In this document: one piece after another, positions 7,269 to 13,736 of the stretch | Layout of the letters: each line of letters opens with the position of its first letter | Numbering within the stretch: the first letter of the stretch is position 1 | Origin: a virus | IMG/VR virus record: IMGVR_UViG_3300032174_000015 | Location: 1 to 43,842 of that record | Length of the DNA stretch: 43,842 bases | Reading direction: 5' to 3' (one strand) | The notes under the pieces: generated by a model | What the model saw: only the letters and a program-made list of their open reading frames with translations | Databases searched by the model: none | Told to the model about the DNA's origin: nothing | Position numbers and translations under genes: made by a program

Positions 7269-7627
7269 AGAAAATCCTTTTCCTCGTTGATCGGTTTATT
7301 CCTTGGCTTGTTGCGGCTATCGCATGTTTCAAAGTGCGAGCGATAGAGCGGCCTGGTGTTGCCCTCCAGCTCCTCGTCCCGCACGTAGTGAACGACGCGG
7401 CGACCGCTGGCATCCCGAAAGTCGTTGCGAACGCAGAAGCGCCCACCATCATCGGCCCACGGGTCCAGCGGCATCACCTTGCCCCTCTCGGTACGCACCC
7501 AAACTATGTAGCTTCCACAGGAAGAACAGAGTCCCTCCTGGCGGTCGTTCAGGTGCGTGCCCTGTCTGCGCGAGTCATGGTGTTTCAACCAGTCCCGCAC
7601 AATCAGTGCGATTGCGTCAGTCCCCAT
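7265..7627 (-). CDS. Zinc-ribbon actinophage protein (120 aa)
   Basis: The start is chosen at ATG 7627, which overlaps the upstream stop by 11 bases; the frame could begin at 7666 or 7702. Contains Cys-x2-Cys followed by Ile-Val-Trp-Val-Arg-Thr-Glu..Lys-Val-Met-Pro-Leu-Asp-Pro, then ~55 residues later Ser-His-Phe-x-Thr-Cys. I recognise this as a widespread actinobacterial/actinophage family with a C-C-H-C zinc site and the WVRTE/MPLDP core. Function is unknown; it resembles RNA polymerase- or nucleic-acid-binding ribbons. The Lys/Asn-rich C-terminus is probably disordered. Confidence 0.75.
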   Translation of the reverse strand: MGTDAIALIVRDWLKHHDSRRQGTHLNDRQEGLCSSCGSYIVWVRTERGKVMPLDPWADDGGRFCVRNDFRDASGRRVVHYVRDEELEGNTRPLYRSHFETCDSRNKPRNKPINEEKDFL

Positions 7628-7820
7628 CCGTACGAACGACGGTAGCTTCAAGTCCACGCTTGCCATCGGCAACGTTCTGGAGTCCCTCGCGTAGTGCGCC
7701 ATAGAACTCCTGAGCGTCAGGTCCGAGCTGAAGCGCGACCTTCTCTAGGTCGTTTGCCAGCCGCTCGGCTTCATCGTGCCGAATCGCCAGCATGAACACG
7801 CCTTTGCTTTTGTCTGTCAT
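7617..7820 (-). CDS. Small helical protein (67 aa), unknown
   Basis: Alpha-helical, with alternating charged and hydrophobic residues (EAERLANDLEKVALQL) predicting an amphipathic helix pair. Overlaps the upstream coiled-coil gene by 4 bases (ATGA). Not recognised. Confidence 0.6.
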   Translation of the reverse strand: MTDKSKGVFMLAIRHDEAERLANDLEKVALQLGPDAQEFYGALREGLQNVADGKRGLEATVVRTDGD

Positions 7821-8014
7821 AGGTCTACCCTCTCTTGTGCTCTTTGGTCAAGCCGAGCCTTCAATGCTGCAATCTCGGCTTGCTGGTTTGCAATGCGGAT
7901 ACGGAGTGTCCGTATCTCTTGTTGATGCTTCTGCTGCATGCTGGTGACGAACTCCTCCACCTGCGTGCGATCCTCTGCGGTAAACGGGGTGTTAGCCCGC
8001 TGTTGGTCAGTCAT
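7817..8014 (-). CDS. Coiled-coil small protein (65 aa)
   Basis: From residue ~25 the sequence is a continuous heptad-like helix (Ile/Leu/Ala at a/d positions, Gln/Arg/Glu elsewhere), so it probably dimerises. Overlaps the upstream gene by 8 bases. No family recognised. Confidence 0.6.
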   Translation of the reverse strand: MTDQQRANTPFTAEDRTQVEEFVTSMQQKHQQEIRTLRIRIANQQAEIAALKARLDQRAQERVDL

Positions 8015-8150
8015 CTGCCTCCTCTACTGGAACCGTGATGGTTACCTGATAGGACTTGACGATGACCTTGCTGGGATGCACCACCATCACTTGGCGGGCT
8101 GACCAGCCACGCGGCAGATGCCGCAGCATGTCAATCTCTCTCCGGTTCAT
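8007..8150 (-). CDS. Small protein (47 aa), unknown
   Basis: ATG at 8150 has AAGGA six bases upstream and overlaps the end of the preceding gene by 20 bases; an internal ATG at 8129 is the alternative start. The C-terminal half is a run of beta-prone residues ending in an acidic tail. Not recognised; called from packing and ribosome-site evidence. Confidence 0.5.
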   Translation of the reverse strand: MNRREIDMLRHLPRGWSARQVMVVHPSKVIVKSYQVTITVPVEEADD

Positions 8151-8418
8151 ACGGTTCCTTCCAGCGTTCGGGCCGCTCCGTGTAGGGCGACTGCCGTGTC
8201 TTGCCGAGCCTCCGCATGTTGCTGTCAGCGGCCTTCTCGCGGTGCTCGGGGTGCCTGTGCATGAAGTCCAGGTGATAGTTGGTGTTGGCCCTGGTGCATG
8301 CGCCGTCACAAATCTCACCCCGGCAGCCCAGATTGCTGTAGCCGTTGGGCGTGCCGTGGCGAGGGTCGGTGGGGTCGGACAGGAACTTCTCACGGTTCCT
8401 GTCCCTAACCTCACCCAT
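8131..8418 (-). CDS. HGTxxGY/GCR motif small protein (95 aa)
   Basis: Residues ~20-45 contain His-Gly-Thr-x2-Gly-Tyr-x3-Gly-Cys-Arg and two further Cys (Cys-Asp...Ala-Cys), a pattern seen in many small actinophage proteins likely to bind a metal and DNA. The C-terminal half is basic and helical. The start overlaps the upstream gene by one base. Role unknown. Confidence 0.65.
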   Translation of the reverse strand: MGEVRDRNREKFLSDPTDPRHGTPNGYSNLGCRGEICDGACTRANTNYHLDFMHRHPEHREKAADSNMRRLGKTRQSPYTERPERWKEPYEPERD

Positions 8419-8663
8419 CAGCTGAGGAGTGCTTCCAGCCGCTCACGAATCCTGTCGTGGCGCTGTGCACTCTCGTCTGCAACATCAGCGAGGTTGCGAT
8501 GCTTTGCAGCCTCAACATCGTGTGCATTTGCCATGTGCAGATGCTCCTCAACCGCACCACGCATCAGCTCAGCAGCGCGCTGAAGTTGTTGTGATGCAGT
8601 GGCGAAGCCTGCAACTGCCGCTGTTTCCAGGCGGGCCGCAGCTTCGGCCTTACCCCGCCTCAT
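8418..8663 (-). CDS. Ala-rich helical protein (81 aa)
   Basis: Almost entirely alpha-helical, Ala/Glu/Arg/His-rich with heptad-like spacing, so probably an oligomeric coiled coil. The start ATG overlaps the stop of the tiny membrane peptide upstream (ATGA). No family recognised. Confidence 0.6.
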   Translation of the reverse strand: MRRGKAEAAARLETAAVAGFATASQQLQRAAELMRGAVEEHLHMANAHDVEAAKHRNLADVADESAQRHDRIRERLEALLS

Positions 8664-8743
8664 GCGAACACCAGCGTCAGCAGAAGTGCTACGCCGATGC
8701 CGATGCCCAGCCAGAACACTGGCCTCTCAATCAACCAACTCAT
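8660..8743 (-). CDS. Tiny single-span membrane peptide (27 aa)
   Basis: ATG at 8743 follows GAGAGGAGAG by five bases, a strong ribosome site. After seven polar/charged residues the rest is one hydrophobic helix (VFWLGIGIGVALLLTLVFA) ending at the stop. It overlaps its downstream neighbour by ATGA. Too short for most gene finders. Early membrane peptides like this can alter host physiology or exclude other phages, but nothing specific can be claimed. Confidence 0.6.
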   Translation of the reverse strand: MSWLIERPVFWLGIGIGVALLLTLVFA

Positions 8744-8757
8744 GTTGCTCTCCTCTC

Positions 8758-9144
8758 TCATGCGACACCGAATCTCAGGTCGCCATCTGGATCACCGAAC
8801 CGCTGCATGCCATCCTGACGATGCGGGTGGAACGGTGCGTACATCATCGGCGCAAGGCGGAACGCCTCTCTCGCCTCATGTTGCTCAACTTGCATGATGC
8901 AGTGGAACACCCACTCCACAATGCTGTCGTCTGTGCAGTCCGGCGTGCAGAGGCGCATGAATGAGGCGTTAGCCATCGTGCGCTCCAGGTAGTCGGGAGC
9001 ATTCTCCCGACTGAAGTTGGGGGCGGCGTAGCTGATCTGCAACGTCACTGCCTCCTCAAACCGATCCGACACCAGGGCCTCAAACTTCCAGCCTGGCTTG
9101 TAGACGACATCTTCGATTATTTGCGTAGCCCGTGAAGCCTGCAT
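8758..9144 (-). CDS. Conserved phage protein of unknown function (128 aa)
   Basis: The N-terminal pattern Ile-Glu-Asp-Val-Val-Tyr-Lys-Pro-Gly-Trp-Lys-Phe, a central beta-strand pair and a C-terminal Trp-x2-His...Gln-Val-Glu-x-His-Glu-Ala-Arg-Glu followed by Pro-Phe-His-Pro-His match a small protein family I recognise across actinophages and other phages. No biochemical role is known to me. GAGAGGATTAACATAA precedes the ATG; the 39-base gap to SSB is one of the few gaps in this operon. Confidence 0.7.
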   Translation of the reverse strand: MQASRATQIIEDVVYKPGWKFEALVSDRFEEAVTLQISYAAPNFSRENAPDYLERTMANASFMRLCTPDCTDDSIVEWVFHCIMQVEQHEAREAFRLAPMMYAPFHPHRQDGMQRFGDPDGDLRFGVA

Positions 9145-9183
9145 TTATGTTAATCCTCTCTGTTTTAGTGTGGGCTTTTACCC

Positions 9184-9636
9184 TTAAAAGGGCTCCTCAT
9201 TCCGCTCATAGACGGTTGCGCCAGGGAACTGCTTGTCCAGGATTTGCTTGACATCCTGTACGTTTCCTGCGCGGGGCTCGTTGGACCGTGGTGTTTCCAC
9301 GCTCGCAACCTTAACGACGTGGGCGGTTGCGAACCGCAGGTCTGGGCCGATTGCCTCGGCTGTCACCTGCACCTTGCTCCGTTTGCCGCCGTCCTGTGTC
9401 TCCCAGGACGATTGGTAGAGGGTGCCGAACACCACCGCACGCATCCCCTTGGAGAGGGTGTTCGATGCGTTGATGGCAAGGTCGCCCCATGCCGTCACGT
9501 CGTAGTAGCTGGTGTGCTCGGCGCTGTCGTTGACCGCCATGCTGAAGTTCACAACGGCCTTGCCTTGCGCCGTGTGCTTCAGCTCGGGGTCACGGGTCAG
9601 ATTGCCGACCAGCGATGCCTGCGTGTTGGCGCTCAT
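9184..9636 (-). CDS. ssb: Single-stranded DNA-binding protein (150 aa)
   Basis: OB-fold SSB: N-terminal Gly-Asn-Leu-Thr-Arg-Asp-Pro-Glu-Leu, then Val-Asn-Phe-Ser-Met-Ala-Val-Asn, Tyr-Tyr-Asp-Val-Thr-Ala-Trp-Gly and Gly-Thr-Leu-Tyr-Gln motifs in the usual order over residues 5-110. The C-terminus ends Glu-Glu-Pro-Phe, close to the acidic partner-binding tip (DDIPF) of cellular SSB. It would coat ssDNA during replication and feed the Rad52-type annealing protein in the same operon. The start overlaps the upstream gene stop. Confidence 0.92.
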   Translation of the reverse strand: MSANTQASLVGNLTRDPELKHTAQGKAVVNFSMAVNDSAEHTSYYDVTAWGDLAINASNTLSKGMRAVVFGTLYQSSWETQDGGKRSKVQVTAEAIGPDLRFATAHVVKVASVETPRSNEPRAGNVQDVKQILDKQFPGATVYERNEEPF

Positions 9637-9836
9637 AGCGAGTCCTGCCTGGTAACCATGCGAACACCAGCGTCGTTAAGTGCATTCTGTATTCTTAGAG
9701 GCAACGAGGCGTATAGGCGCTCTCCTACATGGGAATACATAATGCGGTATAGCCGCTGGGCATCTTCGGCGGTCAGCTCGATTCTGACCATATCCGGTGG
9801 AGTCATAGATGCTTCGCGCACTCTGACTGTTTTCAT
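9633..9836 (-). CDS. Small protein (67 aa), unknown
   Basis: Predicted alpha/beta, with a short strand (MVRIELTAEDAQRL) leading into two helices. Overlaps SSB by 4 bases and the next upstream gene by 4. No family recognised. Confidence 0.6.
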   Translation of the reverse strand: MKTVRVREASMTPPDMVRIELTAEDAQRLYRIMYSHVGERLYASLPLRIQNALNDAGVRMVTRQDSL

Positions 9837-9982
9837 TGCTTCCTCTCTTGCTTTAGTGCTGCCTGCACGGCAGCGATACGTGTGTCGAACTTGGCAACGT
9901 TCTTAGGTTGTCCAAGTCGCTTGGCGGTGCGCCGCATTTCACGGAGCCGCTCCAGCTTCAACTTCAGTGCGGACTCCATCAT
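9833..9982 (-). CDS. Basic helical protein (49 aa)
   Basis: The start is taken at ATG 9982, overlapping the stop of the Cys-rich gene upstream (ATGATGG); the frame is open further upstream, but that region is occupied by the other gene. Lys/Arg-rich helix throughout, pI clearly basic, suggesting nucleic-acid binding. Not recognised. Confidence 0.55.
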   Translation of the reverse strand: MMESALKLKLERLREMRRTAKRLGQPKNVAKFDTRIAAVQAALKQERKQ

Positions 9983-10131
9983 GGGTGACGCCGCCTTCTC
10001 TGTGGGCGGTCTTGCCACTGCTCGCAGTTGCAGAACACGTCCCCGGTGGGACGGTGCATGCGAAGATTGCACGGACCGTAGTGTCTGTCATGCTTGCAGT
10101 GATAGCAAGCGCGCTTAATCACGGGCTTCAT
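9979..10131 (-). CDS. Cys-rich zinc-knuckle protein (50 aa)
   Basis: Cys-x2-Cys near residue 9, a Cys near 22 and Cys-x-Cys near 35, with several His and Arg residues, make a good candidate zinc knuckle that binds nucleic acid. It overlaps the upstream 221-aa gene by 4 bases (ATGA) and the downstream gene by 4. Not recognised at family level. Confidence 0.6.
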   Translation of the reverse strand: MKPVIKRACYHCKHDRHYGPCNLRMHRPTGDVFCNCEQWQDRPQRRRRHP

Positions 10132-10793
10132 GCTTTGCCTCCCATGTACCGTGCCCACACTTTGTAGGTGGGCTCACCCGCCTTCACCTGACGGCTGATG
10201 AACTCAAAGCCCAGCTTACCATACTGGCGCTTGTGGTATGCAGCAGTCTGCGAGTTGCCTGTCTCTGTGAACACCAGCCACTCGCCGGGATGGCTCATCA
10301 TGGCATCACGCCACTTGTCCATCGGCCCCTTACGTCCACCACCATGTCTCTTGGCGGGCGGGGCCTCCCATTGTGGGGCATCGGCCCTGCGCGCCACCTT
10401 GCCTGTGGGCTTCAGCGGTTGCTCTGGTAGGTATTGGGGCTGCGGCCTGCCCGTGACGACGAGGCGAGGTGTGGTGAGGAACTCGGGTTCAGTATTGATA
10501 GCCTGCTCCAGCTTTGCAATGGGATTGAAGATTGACTCATTACTAAGTGTGGGCTGTGGCTTCTGTGGCTTCGGAGGCAGCGGCTTGTCCATATCCAACC
10601 CCGCACGGGCGAAATCCCGCTTGGCGTTGGCGACAGCTCTGTTGTCGCTGGACGTTGTGTGCATCGTGACGATGCTCTGTCCATCAGGCGAGTAGACCTG
10701 CCAGCCATCGCTGGTGTCCTTCACTCGCCAGCCAGCAGACTGCGCCTTAGTCAGCATGATGCGCTGCTCTGGGTTTGTTGCTCGCTTTGCCAT
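10128..10793 (-). CDS. Two-domain protein with HicA-like N-terminus (221 aa)
   Basis: Residues ~14-65 (Gly-Trp-x-Val...Gly-Trp-Gln-Val-x-Ser-Pro-Asp-Gly...Ser-Asp-Asn-Arg-Ala...Asn-Ala-Lys-Arg-Asp-x-Ala-Arg-Ala-Gly-Leu) resemble the dsRBD-like HicA fold, though the usual catalytic His is not obvious. A Pro/Gln-rich linker (~70-150) leads to a C-terminal domain ~155-218 with Trp-Leu-Val-Phe and Phe-Glu-Phe-Ile-Ser-Arg, similar to small actinophage domains predicted to bind nucleic acid. No HicB-like partner is adjacent. The role is unknown. Confidence 0.6.
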   Translation of the reverse strand: MAKRATNPEQRIMLTKAQSAGWRVKDTSDGWQVYSPDGQSIVTMHTTSSDNRAVANAKRDFARAGLDMDKPLPPKPQKPQPTLSNESIFNPIAKLEQAINTEPEFLTTPRLVVTGRPQPQYLPEQPLKPTGKVARRADAPQWEAPPAKRHGGGRKGPMDKWRDAMMSHPGEWLVFTETGNSQTAAYHKRQYGKLGFEFISRQVKAGEPTYKVWARYMGGKA

Positions 10794-10948
10794 TACGCCT
10801 CCTCATCCATCGGGACCAGCTCACGCTCACCCCACGGCTCAGAGCCATCGGGTACGGAGAGACCCGTGTAAATCACCAGCTCCTCCCTGTCGCCCACCAG
10901 CTCAATAGCTGCAAACGGCAGCATGTCTTGTAGATCGTCGTAGGTCAT
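10793..10948 (-). CDS. Small acidic protein (51 aa)
   Basis: ATG 10948 overlaps the upstream stop, and its own TAA overlaps the next start (TAATG). Strongly acidic (about a quarter Asp/Glu) with a short hydrophobic core. Small acidic early proteins can mimic DNA or bind host enzymes, but nothing specific is visible. Confidence 0.6.
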   Translation of the reverse strand: MTYDDLQDMLPFAAIELVGDREELVIYTGLSVPDGSEPWGERELVPMDEEA

Positions 10949-11166
10949 GTGCCCTCCTCGTCGTACATCGCATCGAACTGCTGTGCAGCCAAACGCTCGG
11001 CAGACCGAGCAGCAATCGGCGGCACAAACTTGGTGGGATTGCGATCAGCAACCCAGTTCATGTGGTCCAAGCAGGTCGGCACCCACCCCAGCGTGGGGTG
11101 AGCAACGTGGCCTGCTACGGGCTTGTGGCAGCGCAGGAACCACTCACACTCGTCATGCGTGGTCAT
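10945..11166 (-). CDS. C-C-C-H zinc-type small protein (73 aa)
   Basis: The pattern Cys-x5-Cys-x...Gly-x-Val-Pro-x-Cys-x2-His in residues 7-35 resembles a short zinc-binding motif common in actinophage early proteins (often written C..C...LG.VP.C..H). The C-terminal half is a helix. Overlaps neighbours at both ends. Function unknown. Confidence 0.65.
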   Translation of the reverse strand: MTTHDECEWFLRCHKPVAGHVAHPTLGWVPTCLDHMNWVADRNPTKFVPPIAARSAERLAAQQFDAMYDEEGT

Positions 11167-11347
11167 GGTTCACCTCCTGAACCAGGCCAGCGGCCTTGTA
11201 GAAACGCTCCTCATCGAAGCGTGAGTTGTCGTTGCCGAAGATGTCAGCGAGCCCGTAGGTCACTAGCTCCAGCGTGTAGGCATCACAGCCCAATAGTCGA
11301 AGCTGAGCCAGCTTGTCGGCCACTGCCTCGTAGTCCTTCCGTGTCAT
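11153..11347 (-). CDS. Conserved actinophage small protein (64 aa)
   Basis: Begins Met-Thr-Arg-Lys-Asp-Tyr and has Leu-Ala-Asp-x-Phe-x2-Asp-Asn-x-Arg-Phe-Asp-x3-Phe, a motif I recognise in a large family of actinophage and phage early proteins of unknown function. GGAGAA lies upstream of the ATG. It overlaps the next gene (14 bases) and the putative first gene of the operon. Confidence 0.7.
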   Translation of the reverse strand: MTRKDYEAVADKLAQLRLLGCDAYTLELVTYGLADIFGNDNSRFDEERFYKAAGLVQEVNHDHA

Positions 11348-11528
11348 GGTTCTCCATTCTGACCTGAGCTTCAGCGATAATCACTTCGCCAGGTCGCTTG
11401 CGTATATAGCTATGGTACTCGGTAGTAGTGTCATAAGCAAGCGCAATCTGTTGCAAGTTTCTTCGTCTACAGACACGTTTCGGCCTGATTGGGGTCGTTT
11501 GTCCCGCCTGCTCGCAGGTTTTCCCCAT
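11283..11528 (-). CDS. Putative first gene of the leftward operon (81 aa)
   Basis: ATG at 11528 is preceded by a textbook AGGAG (11537-11541) with an 8-base spacer. The product is basic at the N-terminus, then has a plausible helix-strand sequence (LQQIALAYDTTTEYHSYI). The spacer itself is TTATCCAC, so a perfect DnaA-box match covers the start codon. The last 65 bases overlap the next gene in another frame, which lowers confidence; translation may instead serve to couple the downstream gene. Confidence 0.45.
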   Translation of the reverse strand: MGKTCEQAGQTTPIRPKRVCRRRNLQQIALAYDTTTEYHSYIRKRPGEVIIAEAQVRMENHDTEGLRGSGRQAGSASTIGL

Positions 11529-11536
11529 GTGGATAA
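11528..11536 (-). promoter_or_regulatory. Perfect DnaA-box match (TTATCCACA on the minus strand)
   Basis: The minus strand reads TTATCCACA, the classical DnaA consensus; actinobacterial hosts favour TTGTCCACA. It lies between the ribosome site and start codon of the leftward operon's first gene. I found no second perfect box nearby. It may be an initiator-binding site, a DnaA-controlled regulatory site or chance. Confidence 0.45.
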
Positions 11537-11540
11537 CTCC

Positions 11541-11570
11541 TGTACCGTTCGGTACAAACCGACAGTCGGT
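11541..11570. promoter_or_regulatory. Two adjacent palindromes, candidate operators
   Basis: TGTACCG-TT-CGGTACA (11541-11556) and ACCGAC-A-GTCGGT (11558-11570) are separated by one base. They lie immediately upstream of the AGGAG ribosome site of the leftward operon. The size and symmetry suit dimeric regulators such as the RHH protein encoded at 5747-5944. Confidence 0.6.
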
Positions 11571-11595
11571 CTGGATCCTCCCCAACGGACGTTTG

Positions 11596-11639
11596 ATCGT
11601 TCACCTAACGTTCACTCAAAGATTACCTAGGGTTCACCT
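11596..11639. repeat. Four 11-bp direct repeats in helical phase
   Basis: Read on the minus strand, the units are AGGTGAACCCT, AGGTAATCTTT, GAGTGAACGTT and AGGTGAACGAT, contiguous with exactly 11-bp periodicity. Three carry GTGAAC. Binding sites repeated once per helical turn place proteins on one DNA face, as in iterons or activator arrays. Confidence 0.6.
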
Positions 11640-11901
11640 TCCGGACACCCTGTTGTAACCTGGACAGCTCATACTGCCAGGGCTGAGACATCGCCTCCGA
11701 AGCCTCACGAATCGGGCGATGGGCCAAAAGGGCAGGGACTTCGCCTTGCTACTTCGCCAGGATCGTAATCCCCCCGTGGAGTCGGGCGCTCTCCTTCCGT
11801 ATGTTGCGGTGACGTTCTCACCGCCACCCCGCCGCTAGGCGGTCTATTGACCTGCCAGGGACGATGGGGTGCCAACCCAAACCAAACGAAAGGGGACAGA
11901 A

Positions 11902-12270
11902 ATGTCCGATGCAACGCAAACTACGTTGACGGTTCCCCCAGGGGATTCCGTGGACGCAACCATTCGGGACGATGTGAACCATGTCGTTGCCGAAGTCATG
12001 GTGTCCCAGGTGCCGAAGGTGGCAGCTGCCATTGCCCAGAATGAGATTCAGCGGGCCGATGCTCGCCGTCAAGCGATTGAGGACAAGCGGGCAAACCGCC
12101 GCAACCGAAACCGCTCTTACACCCTGGTCGTGGCGCTGATCTTCACTTTCATGGTGCCGTACCTGGTGGCGAACGTCCTTCACGACGCACCGCTACTGAA
12201 ATACGCAATCGGGATCGCAATCATTCCCGATGCGTTCATCACGCTGTATGCATGGATCCGCCACTACTAA
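11902..12270 (+). CDS. Membrane protein, first gene of rightward operon (122 aa)
   Basis: The start is ATG 11902, which has AAAGGGGA at proper spacing; an in-frame upstream ATG lacks one. The N-terminal ~65 residues are soluble and helical, ending in a very basic RRNRNR stretch, then two hydrophobic helices (~72-92 and 98-115). The positive-inside rule puts the N-terminal domain in the cytoplasm. As the first gene after the control region it is probably expressed early; superinfection exclusion is a possible but unproven role. Confidence 0.75.
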   Translation: MSDATQTTLTVPPGDSVDATIRDDVNHVVAEVMVSQVPKVAAAIAQNEIQRADARRQAIEDKRANRRNRNRSYTLVVALIFTFMVPYLVANVLHDAPLLKYAIGIAIIPDAFITLYAWIRHY

Positions 12271-12274
12271 ACCA

Positions 12275-12448
12275 GTGGGCAGACACCGCAGCAGAGACTT
12301 GGACTACGACACTGGACACCAGGTGCGCCAGGCGCCAGTACCACCTATCTTTTTTGGTACGGGCGACCTGGTGTTCCGGGCTGAGTTCCCTGAACTAGTC
12401 CTCGAACCATTTGACGACGATCTATCTAAGGAGGATGGTCATCGATGA
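12275..12448 (+). CDS. Small protein (57 aa), unknown
   Basis: GTG start five bases after the previous stop; no strong ribosome site, so probably coupled. Basic N-terminus (RHRSRD) and acidic C-terminus (FDDDLSKED). Its stop overlaps the next start (ATGA). Not recognised. An upstream ATG in frame lies inside the previous gene. Confidence 0.55.
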   Translation: MGRHRSRDLDYDTGHQVRQAPVPPIFFGTGDLVFRAEFPELVLEPFDDDLSKEDGHR

Positions 12449-12876
12449 AACACGAGACAGATACCCCATACTGCAACGCTGTCCACGTGCTGGGCAGTGG
12501 TCAGTGTGACCTATTCAAGCACCACGGGTCACAACCCCATATCGCATACGGGCCGGATTACATGCCTGTGGCAATGTGGCGGCGACGGATCCCCACTCGG
12601 ATGGTGTGTTGCGTTGGCCGGGGATGCTGGGCAGTGGTCATGGCGTTCGGTCGTGGCACCGCCACGTATTACCAGGCCGAACTCATCGCCAATGCGATGG
12701 ACCGCAACGCCTACAGCGGAAACGTGGACCATCCTGGGCCGTACGTGCGGGCAACCGCATATCAGGACTGGCACAATGACCCCAGGCACAACCGTCCCGA
12801 CTCGGATGAGGCTATGGACCGGGCCATTGCTCTGGTCCTTCTGGACGAACTGACAGGGGGATCCGATGCTCAGTGA
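12445..12876 (+). CDS. Cys/His-rich protein (143 aa), unknown
   Basis: TAAGGAGG upstream of the ATG is a strong ribosome site. The N-terminal part has Cys10, Cys21, His residues and Cys-Cys...Cys near 55-61 that could form one or two metal sites. The rest is alpha/beta with a Tyr/His-rich middle and an acidic helix at the C-terminus. No family recognised. Confidence 0.65.
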   Translation: MKHETDTPYCNAVHVLGSGQCDLFKHHGSQPHIAYGPDYMPVAMWRRRIPTRMVCCVGRGCWAVVMAFGRGTATYYQAELIANAMDRNAYSGNVDHPGPYVRATAYQDWHNDPRHNRPDSDEAMDRAIALVLLDELTGGSDAQ

Positions 12877-12991
12877 GCAGAGAATGCTGTACCGCATCCT
12901 GATGACTGCGTGCCGAAAGTGGGGCTATGCGGTTGTCGAATCCATCCTCCGACATGCTCTGTCGGACTCTCACAAGGAGGTTGCAACATGA
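12866..12991 (+). CDS. Small basic helical protein (41 aa)
   Basis: ATG 12866 follows CAGGGGG and overlaps the previous gene by 11 bases; its TGA overlaps the next start (ATGA). Helical, with a basic stretch (RKWGYAVVESILRHAL). Not recognised; called from packing and ribosome-site evidence. Confidence 0.6.
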   Translation: MLSEQRMLYRILMTACRKWGYAVVESILRHALSDSHKEVAT

Positions 12992-13719
12992 TCACACCAG
13001 AGCAGGCACTAGCCCAGATTGAGGAGTCATTGCGTGCCCACGGGTACAGTGGCAATGCCTACTCTTTCCGGGACTGGTTGCAGGGTGTCCAGGGCTACAC
13101 GGATGGCGAGGACATGACCTACGGATTCAACCCCGATCTACCGCCCGATAAGGCGGTTCAGGTCATGGCGCACGAACTCGGCCACGTTGTCCTGGGTCAC
13201 TCCCAACCTGGCAAGGTTCAGCACGGGGACGCCGTGCAGCAGGAGCACGATGCCGACGCATGGGCCATTGCCATGCTGTCCAAGTACAACCTGCCCACTG
13301 ACTTTGTGCGAGAGCACGACGCCAACGAGGTGGACCCGGACAAAAACCCGTTCTACGCAATGCAGAACTTTCGCCAGGGCCTGCCTGCCCAGTGGCGCAG
13401 CGGACCAACGGGCCAGAGTCAAGTGGCGCCCGATGTTTGGGACGCCGCGCGTCGGCGCATGTGGTTTGAGGTGTTCACGCTCCTCAGTCGCAACGCCTGG
13501 CAAGGCGACCACTCCACACTGAGTGACGCACTGCAACGCAACGCCAACCGACAGCCGATCCGCAGGGTGACGCTGAACGACGGATCGCTTCTGGTCCTGC
13601 TCTCTGATGGGGATTGTTTGCGGTTCGTGCCTGGTGTGGATGAGCAAGGTTTGCCCTTCCACCGCCTTACCCGATGCGAGCCCGGTCCGGGCGACCCATC
13701 AATCTACGGCACAACCTAG
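12988..13719 (+). CDS. ImmA/IrrE-like zinc metalloprotease (243 aa)
   Basis: AAGGAGG six bases before ATG 12988 sets the start. Contains His62-Glu63-Leu-Gly-His66 (HExxH) and a third ligand candidate Glu86 in QEHDADAWA, the spacing of M78 family proteases. Residues ~60-105 form the catalytic core. The C-terminal ~110 residues are an extra domain ending in beta strands that may recognise substrate. ImmA proteases cleave ICE/prophage repressors. No repressor gene is visible here, so the target may be a host or resident-prophage regulator. It ends the first rightward operon before a structured terminator. Confidence 0.75.
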   Translation: MITPEQALAQIEESLRAHGYSGNAYSFRDWLQGVQGYTDGEDMTYGFNPDLPPDKAVQVMAHELGHVVLGHSQPGKVQHGDAVQQEHDADAWAIAMLSKYNLPTDFVREHDANEVDPDKNPFYAMQNFRQGLPAQWRSGPTGQSQVAPDVWDAARRRMWFEVFTLLSRNAWQGDHSTLSDALQRNANRQPIRRVTLNDGSLLVLLSDGDCLRFVPGVDEQGLPFHRLTRCEPGPGDPSIYGTT

Positions 13720-13736
13720 GTCAAGTGTGCCGTCAA

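Larger units (their letters stand above)
11529..11901. promoter_or_regulatory. Divergent control region between leftward and rightward operons
   Basis: No credible gene. Contains two adjacent palindromes, four 11-bp phased repeats and two hairpins (7-bp stem at 11806-11824; 5-bp stem with GCTA loop at 11829-11842 followed by TCTATT). CATACT at 11670 is a possible rightward -10 with no good -35. TTGACC at 11847 is a -35-like element without a clear -10. The first rightward gene begins at 11902 after AAAGGGGA. This must house the promoters of both early operons and is a candidate origin. Confidence 0.75.

Noticed and set aside
9145-9183. Intrinsic terminator between SSB and the upstream gene
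   Set aside because: The GGGC/TTTT strings are not complementary in the required orientation.
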